In this document: one piece after another, positions 36,801 to 47,266 of the stretch
Layout: every line of letters begins with the position of its first letter
How positions within the stretch are numbered: the first letter of the stretch is position 1
Assembly (NCBI GenBank): GCA_964035795.1
Contig: OZ038323.1
Span: 1,894,744-1,958,743, forward strand
Length of the DNA stretch: 64,000 nt
Source of the DNA: Pterobdella sp. o SKG-2022
Lineage: Eukaryota; Annelida; Clitellata; Hirudinida; Piscicolidae
Direction of reading: 5' to 3'
Made by a program: the position numbers and the translations under genes
The notes under the pieces: generated by a model
Databases searched by the model: none
Seen by the model: the letters and a program-made list of their open reading frames with translations, nothing else
Told to the model about the DNA's origin: nothing

Positions 36801-39416
36801 TGGTCAGTTTGTTAGCGGATACCTCTATACGGCCTTTAGTTTCTAGTTATTATGTATCAACATTATCAGTTCTCCAATGGAGGTTGTTGTTGAAGGCTTT
36901 TTTCAACACATGCCTTTGCTATCAAGTCTCTTCTGGCTATGTAAAATACAACCATCAACAATTATTTTTTATATTTATTATTTTATAGCCAATATTATTA
37001 TTATTGTTATTACTATATTCATCATTTTCTTGTTGTTATCATTATTACTCGTTCAACTTCTTTTGTCCCATCGCATGAGATAATATTATTTATATTATAA
37101 TTGTTATCTATATTATTATAATTATGACTACCACAGGACTACTACAACAGCATAAAGATGTACAAGCGCCTGCTACGCAAGGACCCTTGCAACCACGACC
37201 CCCTTCAACTCACCCTCGCGCGTATTTTCCTGCAGGTCTTTCTTGTTGTTTTCTTTATTATTATTGTTATTATGAAAGAGAGTCATGAATAAGAATTTCT
37301 TCTATTACTTTGATAACGAAAAGCTTCGTATCGTAATGAAAAGGAATCATGGCTTCTAAGTCTTTTTAATTTATTGTGAAAAATCATTTCATTATTATTG
37401 TTTTTATTAATTTTGTTAATAGATTAATGTCATATTTATTAGTTAGGATATTTATCAAAAATTAATATTTATTTTCATCAAAATCAATGACGATTAAGCT
37501 TTCTGTTGTAAGTAGTTCTTTGTACAAGCAGGATGAGGTGTTTTGGACATGTAGAGCGTAGCGTGGGTTGGATTTCTCAGGTGCGAAAGCTGGATTTAGA
37601 TACTTGCAAGAAGCCTGGTAGGCCCAAAAAGACTTGGAATAAGCTCATATTGAATGATAAAAGAAAGCTAGACATTGTTTGTGCGGATCCACTTGATCGC
37701 TCTGAATGGAAAGGCCGACTTTGAAATAGAACTTTCAAAAAGCCCAACTCTTGGTCAAGGAAAACGGGCTATAAAAAGGATTTGATTGATTGATCAACAA
37801 TATCATCATAATATTTTTCATCATTTTCTTCATCCTTACCCTTCTCATGCATGGGACACCATCATCATCATAATCATCCCCACACATACATAAACACACA
37901 CACACACACACACACACCAGGCGGGGGACATAGACAGCGCAAGCAAGCACTTTAGCAAGGTGAAGTCACAAAGCCCTGAACAACTGCGTATGAACAAGTC
38001 TGTAGGCGTTTATACATTAATTTAACACTTTATTATTGCTGCCCTATGCGTCAGTGAGCGTGACAGGTCTTAATATATATTATTTTTAGAATAATTGTTA
38101 TTATTTTTATATTATTATTTTTTTCTGCATTATTCTTATTGTTATTACTATCATTGATTATTATTATTATTGTTATAGTTCCCTGTTGGAGATGGCGAGA
38201 GGCAGGTACAATGAAGCTTATGAGAAGTTGAGGGTGGTTGCTGATGCTGACAAGCTCAACGTTGTTGTAAGCAGTTCCATCTTTTATACTAATATTATAA
38301 CTACTATCATTACTGCTACTATTACTTCTTCTTCTCCTAATACTACTACTACTACTACTAAAACTATCAATACTGCTAGTACTAGCACTACTACCAATAA
38401 AAACCACAAACGACACCAGGCCAACTGCAACAGTAGTGTGTACGTGTTATATGCAGGTAAGTTGAAAACGGCTCTGAAGCGGTTGGAGGTGTTACTCTTC
38501 AATAACCCTGTTCTGTACCTGCAGGTATGTGTGGGTGTGTGTGTGTGTGTGTTTGCATCGGTTAAATCTTAAGTTTTCACAAGTTTCGAGTTGAAATTTG
38601 TAGTTGAAAATTGGTCCAAAATGTTTTAAATAAATAATGTAACAAGTTGATAATCTCTTTTCGGATGAATACAAAATATCAAAATAGTTTCTAATCATAC
38701 TGAAGTAACTCAAAAAATGGTGTTCACCACATATTTGAAAGATGAAAAAAAAATAAAAAGTATCGGAAAAAAATCAAGTTTAATTCTAAATTTTGACATA
38801 AACAAAAGCTGGCGGTCGAGCGGTTAAAAGTAAAAATTAATTTTAAAATTTCAACGAAAGTCATCAACAAAAAGCTTACAAAAAGAATTTCAAGAAACTT
38901 CGCTTAACTGATCACTGGCAAATCAAAAGAAGAACCACACCAGATTCTTAGATAAACTGCACTTTCTGCAGTTTAGTGCACCCGCCTTATGATGGATAAA
39001 TGCACAAGAAGTGAAGTTTGTGTGTGTGTTTAATAAAAAAAATTGTATATTAATCATAATAACACTTACAAATATCGACAGACTGAGCTTATGGTATGGC
39101 TATTTGAGTTGGCAGGTGATTTAAGTTGCCATAAAAAAGTGCCACAAAAAAAATTAAAAAAAAAAAGAAAAAAACAATTGTTTTTAGGCTTTTTGAAGCC
39201 AGAAATGACATTTTTTGCAACCACCCAGTGCAGTCACCAATTATAAATCTCTATTTGAATACTGACTCATTCTTCTCGCAGGAGATAGTGGTTTTGAATC
39301 TGTGCACGTTGTATGAGTTGGAGTCGTTGAAAGCACCCTTGAAGAAGCAGGCTCTTCTCAGGACCCTCCACAAACATCCGCAGCCCTTCAATCCCGCATG
39401 CCTCAAGCTCGCATGA
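32668..39416 (+). CDS. TRAPPC12: TRAPP complex subunit 12
   Basis: Ten exons splice in frame: 32668-33828, 34162-34275, 34465-34578, 35286-35398, 36145-36216, 37137-37235, 37921-37997, 38179-38266, 38420-38524 and 39282-39416. Segments match the animal TRAPPC12 order. They are the acidic disordered N terminus, the DAWIP and EQLTLPG motifs, RAAIELTGNLLTSCGQGPGK, the GSMVPFEMR block, and TPR-like helices. The C terminus is LCTLYELES...KKQALL...CLKLA. TRAPPC12 (TTC15) is a TPR subunit of the metazoan TRAPPIII tethering complex for ER-to-Golgi traffic and autophagy. The exon for the block normally between SLQ and GSMVPF was not found; the flanking phases (0 and 1) require one. Some residues between exons at 35398 and 36145 may also be missing. 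Introns hold simple repeats and a LINE tail. Confidence 0.95.
34162..34275 (+). CDS. TRAPPC12: TRAPPC12 exon 2
   Basis: The 38 codons begin NDPVVELMDKYLEKDAAVVR and continue VMDCKQVPQNLQGLLTLI. This corresponds to the segment before the first conserved helices of the family. Phase 0/0. Confidence 0.9.
34465..34578 (+). CDS. TRAPPC12: TRAPPC12 exon 3
   Basis: The 38 codons begin HNGSLRAAIELTGNLLTSCG and continue QGPGKLNLPSSHSTFSLQ. The human counterpart has [20 protein letters not shown]. The acceptor CATCTCAG is chosen because it keeps phase 0. Confidence 0.92.
34843..35166 (-). other. Antisense open frame in TRAPPC12 intron
   Basis: A 107-codon minus-strand frame contains TIRSEGQPTNTNLYDQGTWS and GYEMPSTLPQPMNADPSGVT. 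I do not recognise it. Its composition is less AT-biased than the flanks, so it may be a retroposed or decayed coding fragment. It occupies the interval where a TRAPPC12 exon is expected on the other strand. Confidence 0.25.
35286..35398 (+). CDS. TRAPPC12: TRAPPC12 exon with GSMVPF motif
   Basis: It encodes GSMVPFEMRLLQAQHHRYMG and RPQQCLQLLCFCLAIVKE. The human protein has [20 protein letters not shown] here. The acceptor follows a CA repeat (ACACACAAAAG), and the exon enters in phase 1. Confidence 0.93.
36145..36216 (+). CDS. TRAPPC12: TRAPPC12 TPR exon (ADCLLHIK)
   Basis: It encodes SLSLWTTRKLRVLYCMADCL and LHIK, matching human LGRVMYSMANCLLLMK. The acceptor could be two bases earlier; the choice here keeps phase 0 with the preceding exon. 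Confidence 0.85.
37137..37235 (+). CDS. TRAPPC12: TRAPPC12 TPR exon (DYYNSIKMY)
   Basis: It encodes DYYNSIKMYKRLLRKDPCNH and DPLQLTLARIFLQ, a helix-turn-helix TPR unit. Phase 0/0. Confidence 0.93.
37510..37795 (+). mobile_element. LINE 3' end in TRAPPC12 intron
   Basis: The frame RMRCFGHVERSVGWISQV, then KKPGRPKKTWNKLILNDKRK, then CADPLDRSEWKGRL is the typical C-terminal tail of APE-type LINE ORF2 proteins. The non-coding end closes with TTGATTGATTGA, a short tandem tail used by several LINE families. Only this 3' stub is present. Confidence 0.85.
37921..37997 (+). CDS. TRAPPC12: TRAPPC12 TPR exon (AGDIDSASKHF)
   Basis: It encodes AGDIDSASKHFSKVKSQSPE and QLRMN, ending in phase 2. The acceptor lies at the end of a CA microsatellite (about 37896-37919). 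Confidence 0.92.
38179..38266 (+). CDS. TRAPPC12: TRAPPC12 TPR exon (SLLEMARGRY)
   Basis: It encodes SLLEMARGRYNEAYEKLRVV and ADADKLNVV, with strong donor GTT|GTAAGC. Confidence 0.92.
38420..38524 (+). CDS. TRAPPC12: TRAPPC12 TPR exon (LYAGKLKTALKRLE)
   Basis: It encodes ANCNSSVYVLYAGKLKTALK and RLEVLLFNNPVLYLQ. The matching human segment is [20 protein letters not shown]. Confidence 0.95.
39282..39416 (+). CDS. TRAPPC12: TRAPPC12 terminal exon
   Basis: It encodes EIVVLNLCTLYELESLKAPL, KKQALLRTLHKHPQPFNPAC and LKLA before TGA. This is the invariant C terminus of the family. Confidence 0.96.
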   Translation, partial: EIVVLNLCTLYELESLKAPLKKQALLRTLHKHPQPFNPACLKLA

Positions 39417-40100
39417 GAGCTGCGTTGCATGTTCCTTCAAGATATCTGTCATTATACACCAATTCTAGAACAATCTTAAACTGTAATCAACTTTTCCACA
39501 TCTATTTATCTGTGTGCTCATTTGTGTTGTTTTTTATTTTACGTTTGCTTTTTTACGTGTACGTATGTGTGACGTGGGAACCCCCCTTCATAAAATCTTT
39601 GTTCGCGAAGTTAAGCCAAGATGTGTGAGCGCGATTGAATAATTATGATTACACTTGCAAAAACAATAACGCTATTCATCATGCTTAAAAGCACTCTGAT
39701 GCGTCTGTATTGATAGTGGTGTTGCTATTAAAATATCTTCATCGTTAGAACTTGTATCATCTGTGTATAATGCGGGTATGGGTGGCTTGGAAGGTTGCCA
39801 TATAGCCACAGTGGGTTCTCATTCCAGTTATTATTTTGACTTGAAACATACGCGCCTTCATGTTTTTACCATTGTTTCCAGAAAGAATTTTAAGTAACGA
39901 TTAAAACGCATTATATTTCAAGGTGTTAGTTTTTTAAAAATTGTAAGGTAAAATGTTTATTGTCATTATGATTCTGCGCAAATATACACTAAACGTTTTG
40001 CTAAAAGATTGAAGGTTCGTTTTGATGGAAGTTTATATTCATTAAAATGGAGATCTACATTTGGAAAGTGTCGACAAAAAAACAAACATTCTGCGAACCA
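39417..40100. other. 3' flank of TRAPPC12
   Basis: This should contain the TRAPPC12 3' UTR. AATAAA-like signals are not obvious in the first 300 bases; no other feature is supported. Confidence 0.4.
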
Positions 40101-40103
40101 TCT

Positions 40104-40252
40104 AAACAGTCATCTGACATAAAAACTATTAAAAACGGCTCTAAGCTGCTCCATAGCTTCACAAGTCTTCAAATCGCAGTAAAACTTCATTTGAGGAAAT
40201 GTTTGAAGCGGTCCCTTCGTTTCCACCAAGGTGAACTCCTTGTGGCACTTGT
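40104..40252 (-). CDS. Possible cysteine-bearing terminal exon
   Basis: After acceptor ACACACACAG the minus strand reads EYKCHKEFTLVETKGPLQTF, then PQMKFYCDLKTCEAMEQLRA, to a stop. Three cysteines and the YKC...FYCD spacing suggest an extracellular module, possibly the last exon of the sushi gene upstream. Its phase does not join directly to the nearest sushi exon, so an exon is missing or it belongs elsewhere. Confidence 0.3.
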
Positions 40253-40309
40253 ACTCTGTGTGTGTATGTGTGTTCGTTATTTTTGTGTTCATAGTTTGTT
40301 TGTTTTTGA

Positions 40310-41290
40310 GATCATTCCTATCATTATTAGTGCCTGTTGCGCTTATTGGCGATTAGGGCAGCAACAAAAAATTTCCACTCATTCCTTTATTGAGCCAGTT
40401 TGGGGATGGTGCTCCAAGTGTGCTTCGTTTTCTTGAGCTCTGCTTCTATTGTTCAACCCTATGTTGTTTTTTGGTGGCGTCGATTTCTTTTCTCCTCCGG
40501 TGTCCAAAGAAGAGCTGTTCTGACTATGAAACCTTTTTCTTTTTTCAAGACATGACCAATCTATTGCCATCGTTCTTTCATGATAATGGTAGCCATGTCT
40601 TGCTGGTGACAACGGGAAAAAAATTATTGTTTGAAATAGTATCAGGCCAGTAGATTTTCAGAAAGCTTTGTAAACTTCGTGTATGAAAAGTTGACAGTTT
40701 TATGATATCTTGCTCTGTCACTTTCCAACACTCAGATCCATACAGAAGCACAGGCAGAACACAGATTTTGTACAGCTTGATCTTGGTGTTGACAGTGTAC
40801 TGAGAGAACTTCCACACAGTCTTCATGCTCCTAAAAGCGTTTCTTGCTTTGCTGAGCCTACTTTTAATATCCTCTTCAGCACCACCATTTATACTTAAAA
40901 CGCTACCAAGATATGTAAACTTATCTGTACTAGTAAGATCCTGTTTGGCAAGCTGCACTGGGGTTGGTGATGGCATGTTGATGTTCATGACTTCAGTTTT
41001 TTTCTGGTTGATCTCAAGTTTAATTTGCTGGCCTATGGAAAACAGTTTATCCGTTTTATCCGTTTTATCTTGAATGGGACGATGCGTGTGGGAGATTAGT
41101 GCTAGATCACCTGCAAATTCAATGTCATCTCATGCAAAAAAAGTGCACCTGGCTCCTTTAGTTTCAGCTTCTGTAGTGCGGCGCATTACCCAATCAATGG
41201 TGAGGTTGAAAAGCAATGCTGACATCACACAGCTCTGTCTAACTCCTGTCTTGACCTCAAACCCTATGTCATTCCCTCCAGCACTTTAAC
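40310..41290 (-). mobile_element. APE-type LINE fragment (RT C-terminal half)
   Basis: On the minus strand: FEVKTGVRQSCVMSALLFN (RT domain B, with Ser where Gly is usual in R-Q-G-C), then EVMNINMPSPTPVQLAKQD, DKFTYLGSVLSINGGAEEDI, KSRLSKARNAFRSMKTVWKF and VLPVLLYGSECWKVTEQD. These are typical RTE/CR1-type thumb motifs. The end near 40400 is the GAPSPNWLNKGMSGNFL tail in another frame. The YxDD box region is broken (FFA*DD). It separates sushi exons from the possible last exon. Confidence 0.85.
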
Positions 41291-41355
41291 TTAAGTTACT
41301 GTAAAAACTTTGAATTAATTGAACAGTGTTGGTAAATACCATATAATCTCAGCAC

Positions 41356-41490
41356 CAGCCACACTTCCTATCCGCTTCCTCTATCAGTCTGTATCCCACA
41401 TCACAAGAATAACTTATAACGGAATCATAAGCATCATCATCAGCCTCGACTCTTCCATACATGGTGCTTCGGAGAGAAGGGCATTGACGG
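41356..41490 (-). CDS. Sushi module exon (third module)
   Basis: It enters in phase 2 after CCACCCAAACAG with RQCPSLRSTMYGRVEADDD, then SVISYSCDVGYRLIEEADRK, C, G, W. It has three of four expected cysteines; the last should be in the next exon. Donor TG|GTGCTG is phase 2. Confidence 0.75.
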
Positions 41491-43290
41491 CTGTTTGGGT
41501 GGAGAGGGTTGGTGAGAGAGGGATTTGAGAGAAGTTATCGTTGGTGAAGTATAGTTCTAATTGTTATTTTGTTTATTATTGTTATTAACAAAAATGAAAA
41601 CATAAATCTTCAACTGGTCATATCCGTTTTTATAATGTTCATGCACAAAAGAAACTTGAATTTAAGCAACCACTTTAATACCTGCAAATACCAAATTTAT
41701 GAATAATTTTTTCAATTAAAAATTACACAATTTTTTGTTCAGTATTGGCTACTCTAGCTTGATAAAAATTCAAAAACCTGGTATTATGTCTCTCCGGTGG
41801 ATGAAAAGGATATCTCAAATAAACTAATCGCACGTATCGTTAAACACTGTAAAAATTCTTGTTTTCGTAGTTCTATATTGAATGCAGCTAATTATAGTAT
41901 GATTAGTTTCTATTTTATATTAAGTATTAAAAACAAATTTTTTAAAATTTAAAGTTGATTTTTTAAAATTTTCAAAAAAGTTTATTCAAGGAATTCCATT
42001 GTAGGCTCCCATGAATCTATTTATAATTTAACACTGGTAAACAAACATTTTTATCCAATGACCAACAAAACATATGATACAATAATAATAATCGCCATCA
42101 ACTTATAGTAAAACTCCAATTTAAAACTTCTTCCATGATTTAATAAAGCTCCATTGAAGCTTAAAGATGATACCACAAATAGTTGAGAAGGACTAACGGA
42201 GGCCAGGAGCCCTTGGAAGTGCACTCACGAGTCTGAAGAGGTCAATTAGAGGTTAATTATTAACAACTGTTATAATTCTAATTCATATTAATTATTAACA
42301 AAATTTATTTAACTATAATTTAAATTAATATTAATTATTAACAAATATTATTTGATAATAATTTTGGTTAATGTTAATTCATAACAAATATTATTTATTA
42401 ATAATTAAGGAAACGCAAACTTTATAACTTCTGAGATCTTCGATATTGTTATTTTTTTTGAATTTGTATAAACAAAATTTATTGCAAAAATTCAAAAGTT
42501 TAAATGAATATTTTTTCTTTCGTTTCTCTAAAATGAGAAATTTATAGATACAGTTCTTTTAAACGTATAATTTCCGATAAGTAAAACTTTGTAAAACTTT
42601 AAAACTAAAAAAAAAATTGAAACTAAAATGTCACGTGTTAAAACCAAGAGCCAATCACCTCGTTGCCAATGAGGACATATCCTTGCCGACAGCGATAAAG
42701 CACCTTGTGAGAGAAGTAGTATGTTTGCTGAGGCAGAGCTACTCCGTTGGGAATGTTGCCAGAAAACGGGCATGTATTGGCTTTTATAATATATAAAAAT
42801 ATGTTCATAACAATAATAAGACTATCTTACTTTTTATCCATAACTGAACAAACTGAAAACAACCCAAATAAACATCTTAACTATATTGATCGGTATTTTC
42901 TTTCTAAACCTACACAATACCCACCAGAACAGTTCAGGTAGGGGGCGAACCACCTCCCTTCTCCTCTACATATGGCTCTAGAATTCCCCACCAACGTATT
43001 CACATTGGTATGTTAACTGGCTTCCCAAAGCGTACTTCATCTTTGGGGGTGATAATGGTGGTGGTGGTGATTTGTTGTTGTTGTTGTTGAGTGCCAGCTT
43101 CCAAAAACTCTTCTGACACTCTTTGGAGCGAGTACCGAAAGAAACTTGCAGCTTCGAGTTGTTTGTGACTTTTGGTGAGCAGCGATATAAATGATGGATG
43201 AATTCTCGAAATGCTTTGTGATTGGAAGCTGACGTTGTTTAGAACCTTTTCGACACTTCTGTTGGAGTGCACACCCGGCACCACGAGAAG
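41356..43290 (-). CDS. Sushi (CCP) repeat protein, partial gene
   Basis: Consecutive minus-strand exons encode sushi modules of a secreted or membrane protein. They are 42925-43290 (possible upstream coding plus a frame-broken module), 42659-42780, 42198-42232 and 41356-41490. Phases match across the last three junctions (1, 0, 2). Module two reads TCPFSGNIPNGVALPQQTYY, VLYRCRQGYVLIGNE, then TRECTSKGSWPP from the next exon. Module three is QCPSLRSTMYGRVEADDDAY with VISYSCDVGYRLIEEADRKC. Sushi modules mediate protein binding in complement regulators, selectins and adhesion proteins. The frame is broken in the first module, so this could be a decaying gene. The 5' and 3' ends are not located. 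Confidence 0.7.
42198..42232 (-). CDS. Sushi mini-exon
   Basis: A 35-base exon encodes TRECTSKGSWPP. It completes the C-x-x-x-G-x-W part of the second module and bridges phase 0 to phase 2 exactly. Splitting of a sushi domain at this point is common. Confidence 0.65.
42252..42410. repeat. AT-rich tandem repeat, units about 43 bp
   Basis: About four degenerate units built on TTAATTATTAACAAATATTA lie in the sushi intron, immediately upstream of the mini-exon on the sense strand. Confidence 0.7.
42659..42780 (-). CDS. Sushi module exon (second module, first half)
   Basis: It enters in phase 1 with NTCPFSGNIPNGVALPQQTY, then YFSHKVLYRCRQGYVLIGNE, and donor GAG|GTGATT. The CP-x-x-G-x-IPNG start and Y-x-C-x-x-GY-x-L-x-G core are diagnostic of sushi domains. 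Confidence 0.82.
42925..43290 (-). pseudogene. Upstream coding region and frame-broken sushi module
   Basis: An open minus-strand frame (VVPGVHSNRSVEKVLNNVSF, then SLLTKSHKQLEAASFFRYSL, then a Gln/Thr run from a TTG repeat, then DEVRFGKPVN) leads into sushi-like pieces in two further frames. These are QLTYQCEY and then TLVGNSRAICRGEGRWFAPY, LNCSG, with donor TCTG|GTGGGT that matches the next exon. The three pieces together make one sushi module only if two small indels are assumed. The upstream part has no family I recognise. Confidence 0.5.
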
Positions 43291-44070
43291 GTGGGTTCTT
43301 CCACCGGGCTGGTGGTAGTGATGATGGGAGTGGTGGTGATGGGGGTGGTGATGACGGGGGTGGTAGTGGTAGAGGGGGATATAATAAAAGTGATGATGAT
43401 GCTGCTAATGATCGTGATGGTTAATTGTCTTTATTGACACTAGCATGGTAAGACTCTAACATTTGACGATTTGAACAACCATGCCTTTCCTTTAAGTATA
43501 TCTTACATCTTCAAGTATATCACACATACCTACGATGTTTTGATGGGGTATATTGACTTCACTATGTGGAAGTTCATGCCTGTAAGAGTGATTGCGCACC
43601 TATTTATTTGAGCGTTGACTTTTTTGTGTGCGTTAATAATTTGGTTCATTCATATTATCGTTATTCTCATAAGATTTAGTTGTTATGATTAATACAGTGT
43701 TTCTATCTTGTTAATAAAAGCCTATTCGTTCAGTGAAGAACCCACAATGAACGAAGTAACCACAAGAGCGACAAATGATACAACAATTCAAAATTAGGTG
43801 CAATAAAATAAAGCTTTTTTAAAATGAGTTTTTTTTTGTTTTAAAAATTAATAAAGTTGGCACACATTGAGATTTCTACTGCAGTAGTAGCATATAAGAA
43901 TCGCAAGATTCATCATGTAATCCTATGTATATTTTGCTGTCTAAAAACAATTTCCGATAAACTTTTCAGACACCTCATTATATTTTCGATGATTCACAAA
44001 TGTTATTCTATAGAATTTGAATGACCCAAAGTAGAAAAAGCTTTAACAGTTTCACTTTTACCAAAAATAA
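43291..44070. other. GGTGRT-rich tract and unassigned flank
   Basis: A degenerate GGTGGT/GATGGG low-complexity tract occupies about 43300-43415. The remainder is AT-rich with no supported gene. Confidence 0.5.
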
Positions 44071-44079
44071 TTTTAAAAA

Positions 44080-45460
44080 TTATAATAATAATAATCAAAA
44101 TTTAGAAAGCGCCAAGGCATGAAACTAAGGCGCTCTCAAGTCAAATGTTATTGGGAGCCAGGAGAAAGATGTGTTTTTAAGCGATACTTGAAAACATTCA
44201 AAGAGGTAGAATTTCTTATGTTAGCTGGTAGAGAGATGCGGGTCTAAAAGCTCTCAGATATATTGTTTTTGGTAGAATGTTTTATTAGAGCTTTTGAAGA
44301 GGAAGAACGAAGGGATCTTAGAATTAACTTATGTTGAGTAAGGTTGGATAAGTAGACTGGTTTTGAAGCAAGAGGCGTTTTAAATTTAATTAATGCTATT
44401 TTGAAAACTATCTTGTAATGTACCGAAACATAGTTTTTGTTGATTTTAATTGGAGATGAACCGATGTCAATGGATGAAAAATCTGCAGATTTTTTCAACT
44501 GTTGTGAAGTGCCAAGTTTTATGATTTCAGTCTATGACGTGTTGAGCTGAAGTTTATTTACTAAGAACCATCTTTCAACCGTTTCAAGAGATTCTGAAAA
44601 AAGAGCTATTGAGTTTGAGAGATTATTGGTATTCATTTTGAACAAAACTTGTGTGTCAGCTGCTTATTGCTGATGGGTCAAATTAAAGTCGCAGAGAATG
44701 CTACCGATAAGGGATTTATATGTTGTGAAGAGAAACAGCACCAAAACTGATTCTTGTGAGACATCATACTCGATACAAACCGTGAAAGATCTGTAAATGC
44801 CAAGTTTCACAAACTGTTTACTTTCAGTGAGATGGGATTCTAACCATTGCAATGCTAGATTATCAATTCCAAACTCACCACAAAGGCGCTTTATAAAAAT
44901 TTTACAATTTTGTCGAATGCTGCTGATAAATCGAGTGAAGTTAAAACTAAAATTGTTTTGTTGTCGCAACCCTGGTAAACATCATCAAGAACATAAGAAG
45001 AGTTGTCTCAGTAGAGTGATTAGCACGATAAGCAGATTGGTACATCGAATAATTATAGTTGTTGGTAATATATGTTTAAAGCTGCATTGGTGTAACTCTT
45101 TCAACTTTCTTGGAAATGGTAGGTAGATTTGATATAAGTCTGAAGTTGGCTGGTAGACTATAGTCAAGGTTTAGCTATTTTGAAGAAAGGAGTAGTTTGG
45201 GCCGTTATGTAAATGCTGGAAAAATTTCCTTCAAGAAATGGCATGCTTATTAAGTTGGCATTCGCTGTTGAAAGTGGTTTAAAACAGTGGATGAAAATTT
45301 GGCGTGGGAAAGGATCAAGTGGGGATGTTTTGTTGCACGAGGTTCTAATAATTTTTTCAGCGTGCGTTGACGTAATGTTTTCAAAATTGGTCATAACAGA
45401 ATTTGAGTTTGACCTGTTTTCAAATTGCTTCTCATTAATGTCCAAACTTTGATTGTTAAG
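44080..45460 (-). mobile_element. L2-like LINE, 5'-truncated, with ATT tail
   Basis: Minus-strand frames read IIRTSCNKTSPLDPFPRQIF (RT fingers), LCGEFGIDNLALQWLESHLT, RSFTVCIEYDVSQESVLVLF (domain B region, with S in place of G) and YKSLIGSILCDFN. These are standard L2/CR1-group RT blocks in at least three frames. The 3' end (about 44140 to 44080) has GGCGCTTTCTAAATTTTGAT followed by ATT repeats, a tail typical of such LINEs. It is dead. Confidence 0.85.
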
Positions 45461-45689
45461 TCGGAGTTCAATGTTTGTATGAGCCTTTTCTACCTTTTCG
45501 AGGAAGAACGTATAAAGGATTGTACAACTAAAACACAGTCATTTTTATTTTTGTGTTGACGTTTTTGGCAATGAAGGAGGCAATTGAGATTTTTCCATAA
45601 GGTTTGAGAATTTTGGGAGTTTTAATTTACTCCTTGGTCAAAATAACTCTTGCCATCATAATTAGAAACCTTGTTTTATTCTCAACAGC

Positions 45690-46530
45690 ACCATAAGCAG
45701 ATTTGTCATCGGGATGCAGTCTTGAAATACCGTTTCTACAATGCTTTTCCCGGACTTGTAAGAAAGAAGGTCAAAATGTATTAATGAAATTGCAGTCTAG
45801 ATGAAAGTAAACCAAATGAAACTCAACAGTTCAAATACGGAAGTCATTTGGTTCTCATGTAGAAGCATATGCAAACTGCCAACTCAACCAGTTCGTGTGT
45901 TAAATGATCATATAATTCCTTCTAATTCAGTTAACAATTTTGGTGTCTATTTTGACAAAAATCTAAGCATGAAGTTTTTATAAAAAAATTATTGCAAATG
46001 TCATTTGCATCATAAAAAGTATTAAAAACCACTTGAACCAAGAGTCACTCAAAACACTTGTATCAGCCTTGATATTGAGTCGTATTGATTATGAAAACTT
46101 TGTATTGATGAGATTACTCAAATTACAAACTCAGAAAATCTAGTCCATAATCAACACGACAGCCAGATTAATATCAGGAACTAGAAAGTTTGATCACATA
46201 ACTCCTGCTTTGAAAAATCTATACTGACTTAAAATTGAAGAAAGAATTCAATACAAAATGATACTTTAAGTGCATAAATGGAGTCCTTATCTTTCACTGA
46301 AATTATCAACTGGGTCTTCATTCTCTGAAAAAAAAACTCTAATCCTCAAACACATTAGACATAGCAAGAGTGAGAACTAACACCATTTTGGAGAAGAGAA
46401 GATTTGAAGTTGCTGCACCAATTCTTTGGAACAATCTTCCAAATCACCTCAAATCCACAACTTTTTTAAGTGCTTAAAAACCCACCTCATATTCAAGACT
46501 TATAAACTTGAAACATAATTTTAGAATTTT
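45690..46530 (+). mobile_element. CR1/L2-like LINE 3' fragment
   Basis: The plus strand reads NQMKLNSSNTEVIWFSCRSI, LPTQPVRVLNDHIIPSNSVN, then after frame changes SIKNHLNQESLKTLVSALIL and LEKRRFEVAAPILWNNLPNH. Block by block it is the same family as the copy at 3560-4740. Only the C-terminal third survives. Confidence 0.82.
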
Positions 46531-46689
46531 TTCTCTCAAGTGTTTTTTTTTTCAGAAAATCAAATTAGTGAGAAGGAGGAAGGAGTAAATGGAAGGAATG
46601 ACTGGGTGTGTGTGGATTGAAGAATGACACGTGAGGGGTTGAAGATATATTATATTAGGACTGACTGTATAAATAGATATTCCAAAGTG

Positions 46690-46870
46690 GTTTTGAAAAC
46701 TTAATCAGTTTCATGCTACTAGAATAATATTCGTTGTTTGTTTATTTTTTTGTTTGTTTGTTCTAAAACGACTAGCTTCATGGGCTTTTTGTGACCGTTG
46801 ATAAGCTTATATCTAAAATTTTATGACAAGGTTAAGCCAATCATTAACCATTATTTTTCTGATTTAATGA
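46690..46870. repeat. CATGAAAC dispersed motif plus decayed hairpin repeat
   Basis: GGTTTTGAAAACTTAATCAG, then TTTCATGCTACTAGAATAAT is the reverse complement of sequence at 32372-32403. The following AAATTTTATGACAAGGTTAA resembles the hairpin family. The same neighbour order is seen at 12.5-12.7 kb next to the PLE. Confidence 0.45.
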
Positions 46871-47266
46871 ATTAATTATAATTTTTACAACCTTTATGAA
46901 CTTTTGAAATTTAGCTTCCACAAAGCAAAGAACGGATCAATATTTTGAGTTCCCAGTTAATATTTTTTTATGGGCAATAAAATGATTCTGAATAAAACTA
47001 ACTAGAATTGAGTGGAATATTGAACGTTAATCTACATGTCAATCCGGGGGATTATGTTTCTCAATAATTTTTCAACAGAGGCAGTCGTGTGTGGAGACTA
47101 GAAAGTCGCCTATTCATGAAGCTCAACTGAGTTTATTTTTATTCGATTTCAAATAAAAGCAAATATAAACATTGTAAAATTAATATTCATGCAAGATCGT
47201 AAACTAATGGCTTTTTAAGTTTTCTTGTTATTTACAGTAATCGTTGGGAAGTAGAAGGTTTTGCAA
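46871..47266. other. Non-coding flank
   Basis: The reverse complement holds an AATAAA at about 47132-47150, suitably placed as a poly(A) signal for the minus-strand ORF that ends at 47267. Nothing else is recognised. Confidence 0.4.
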
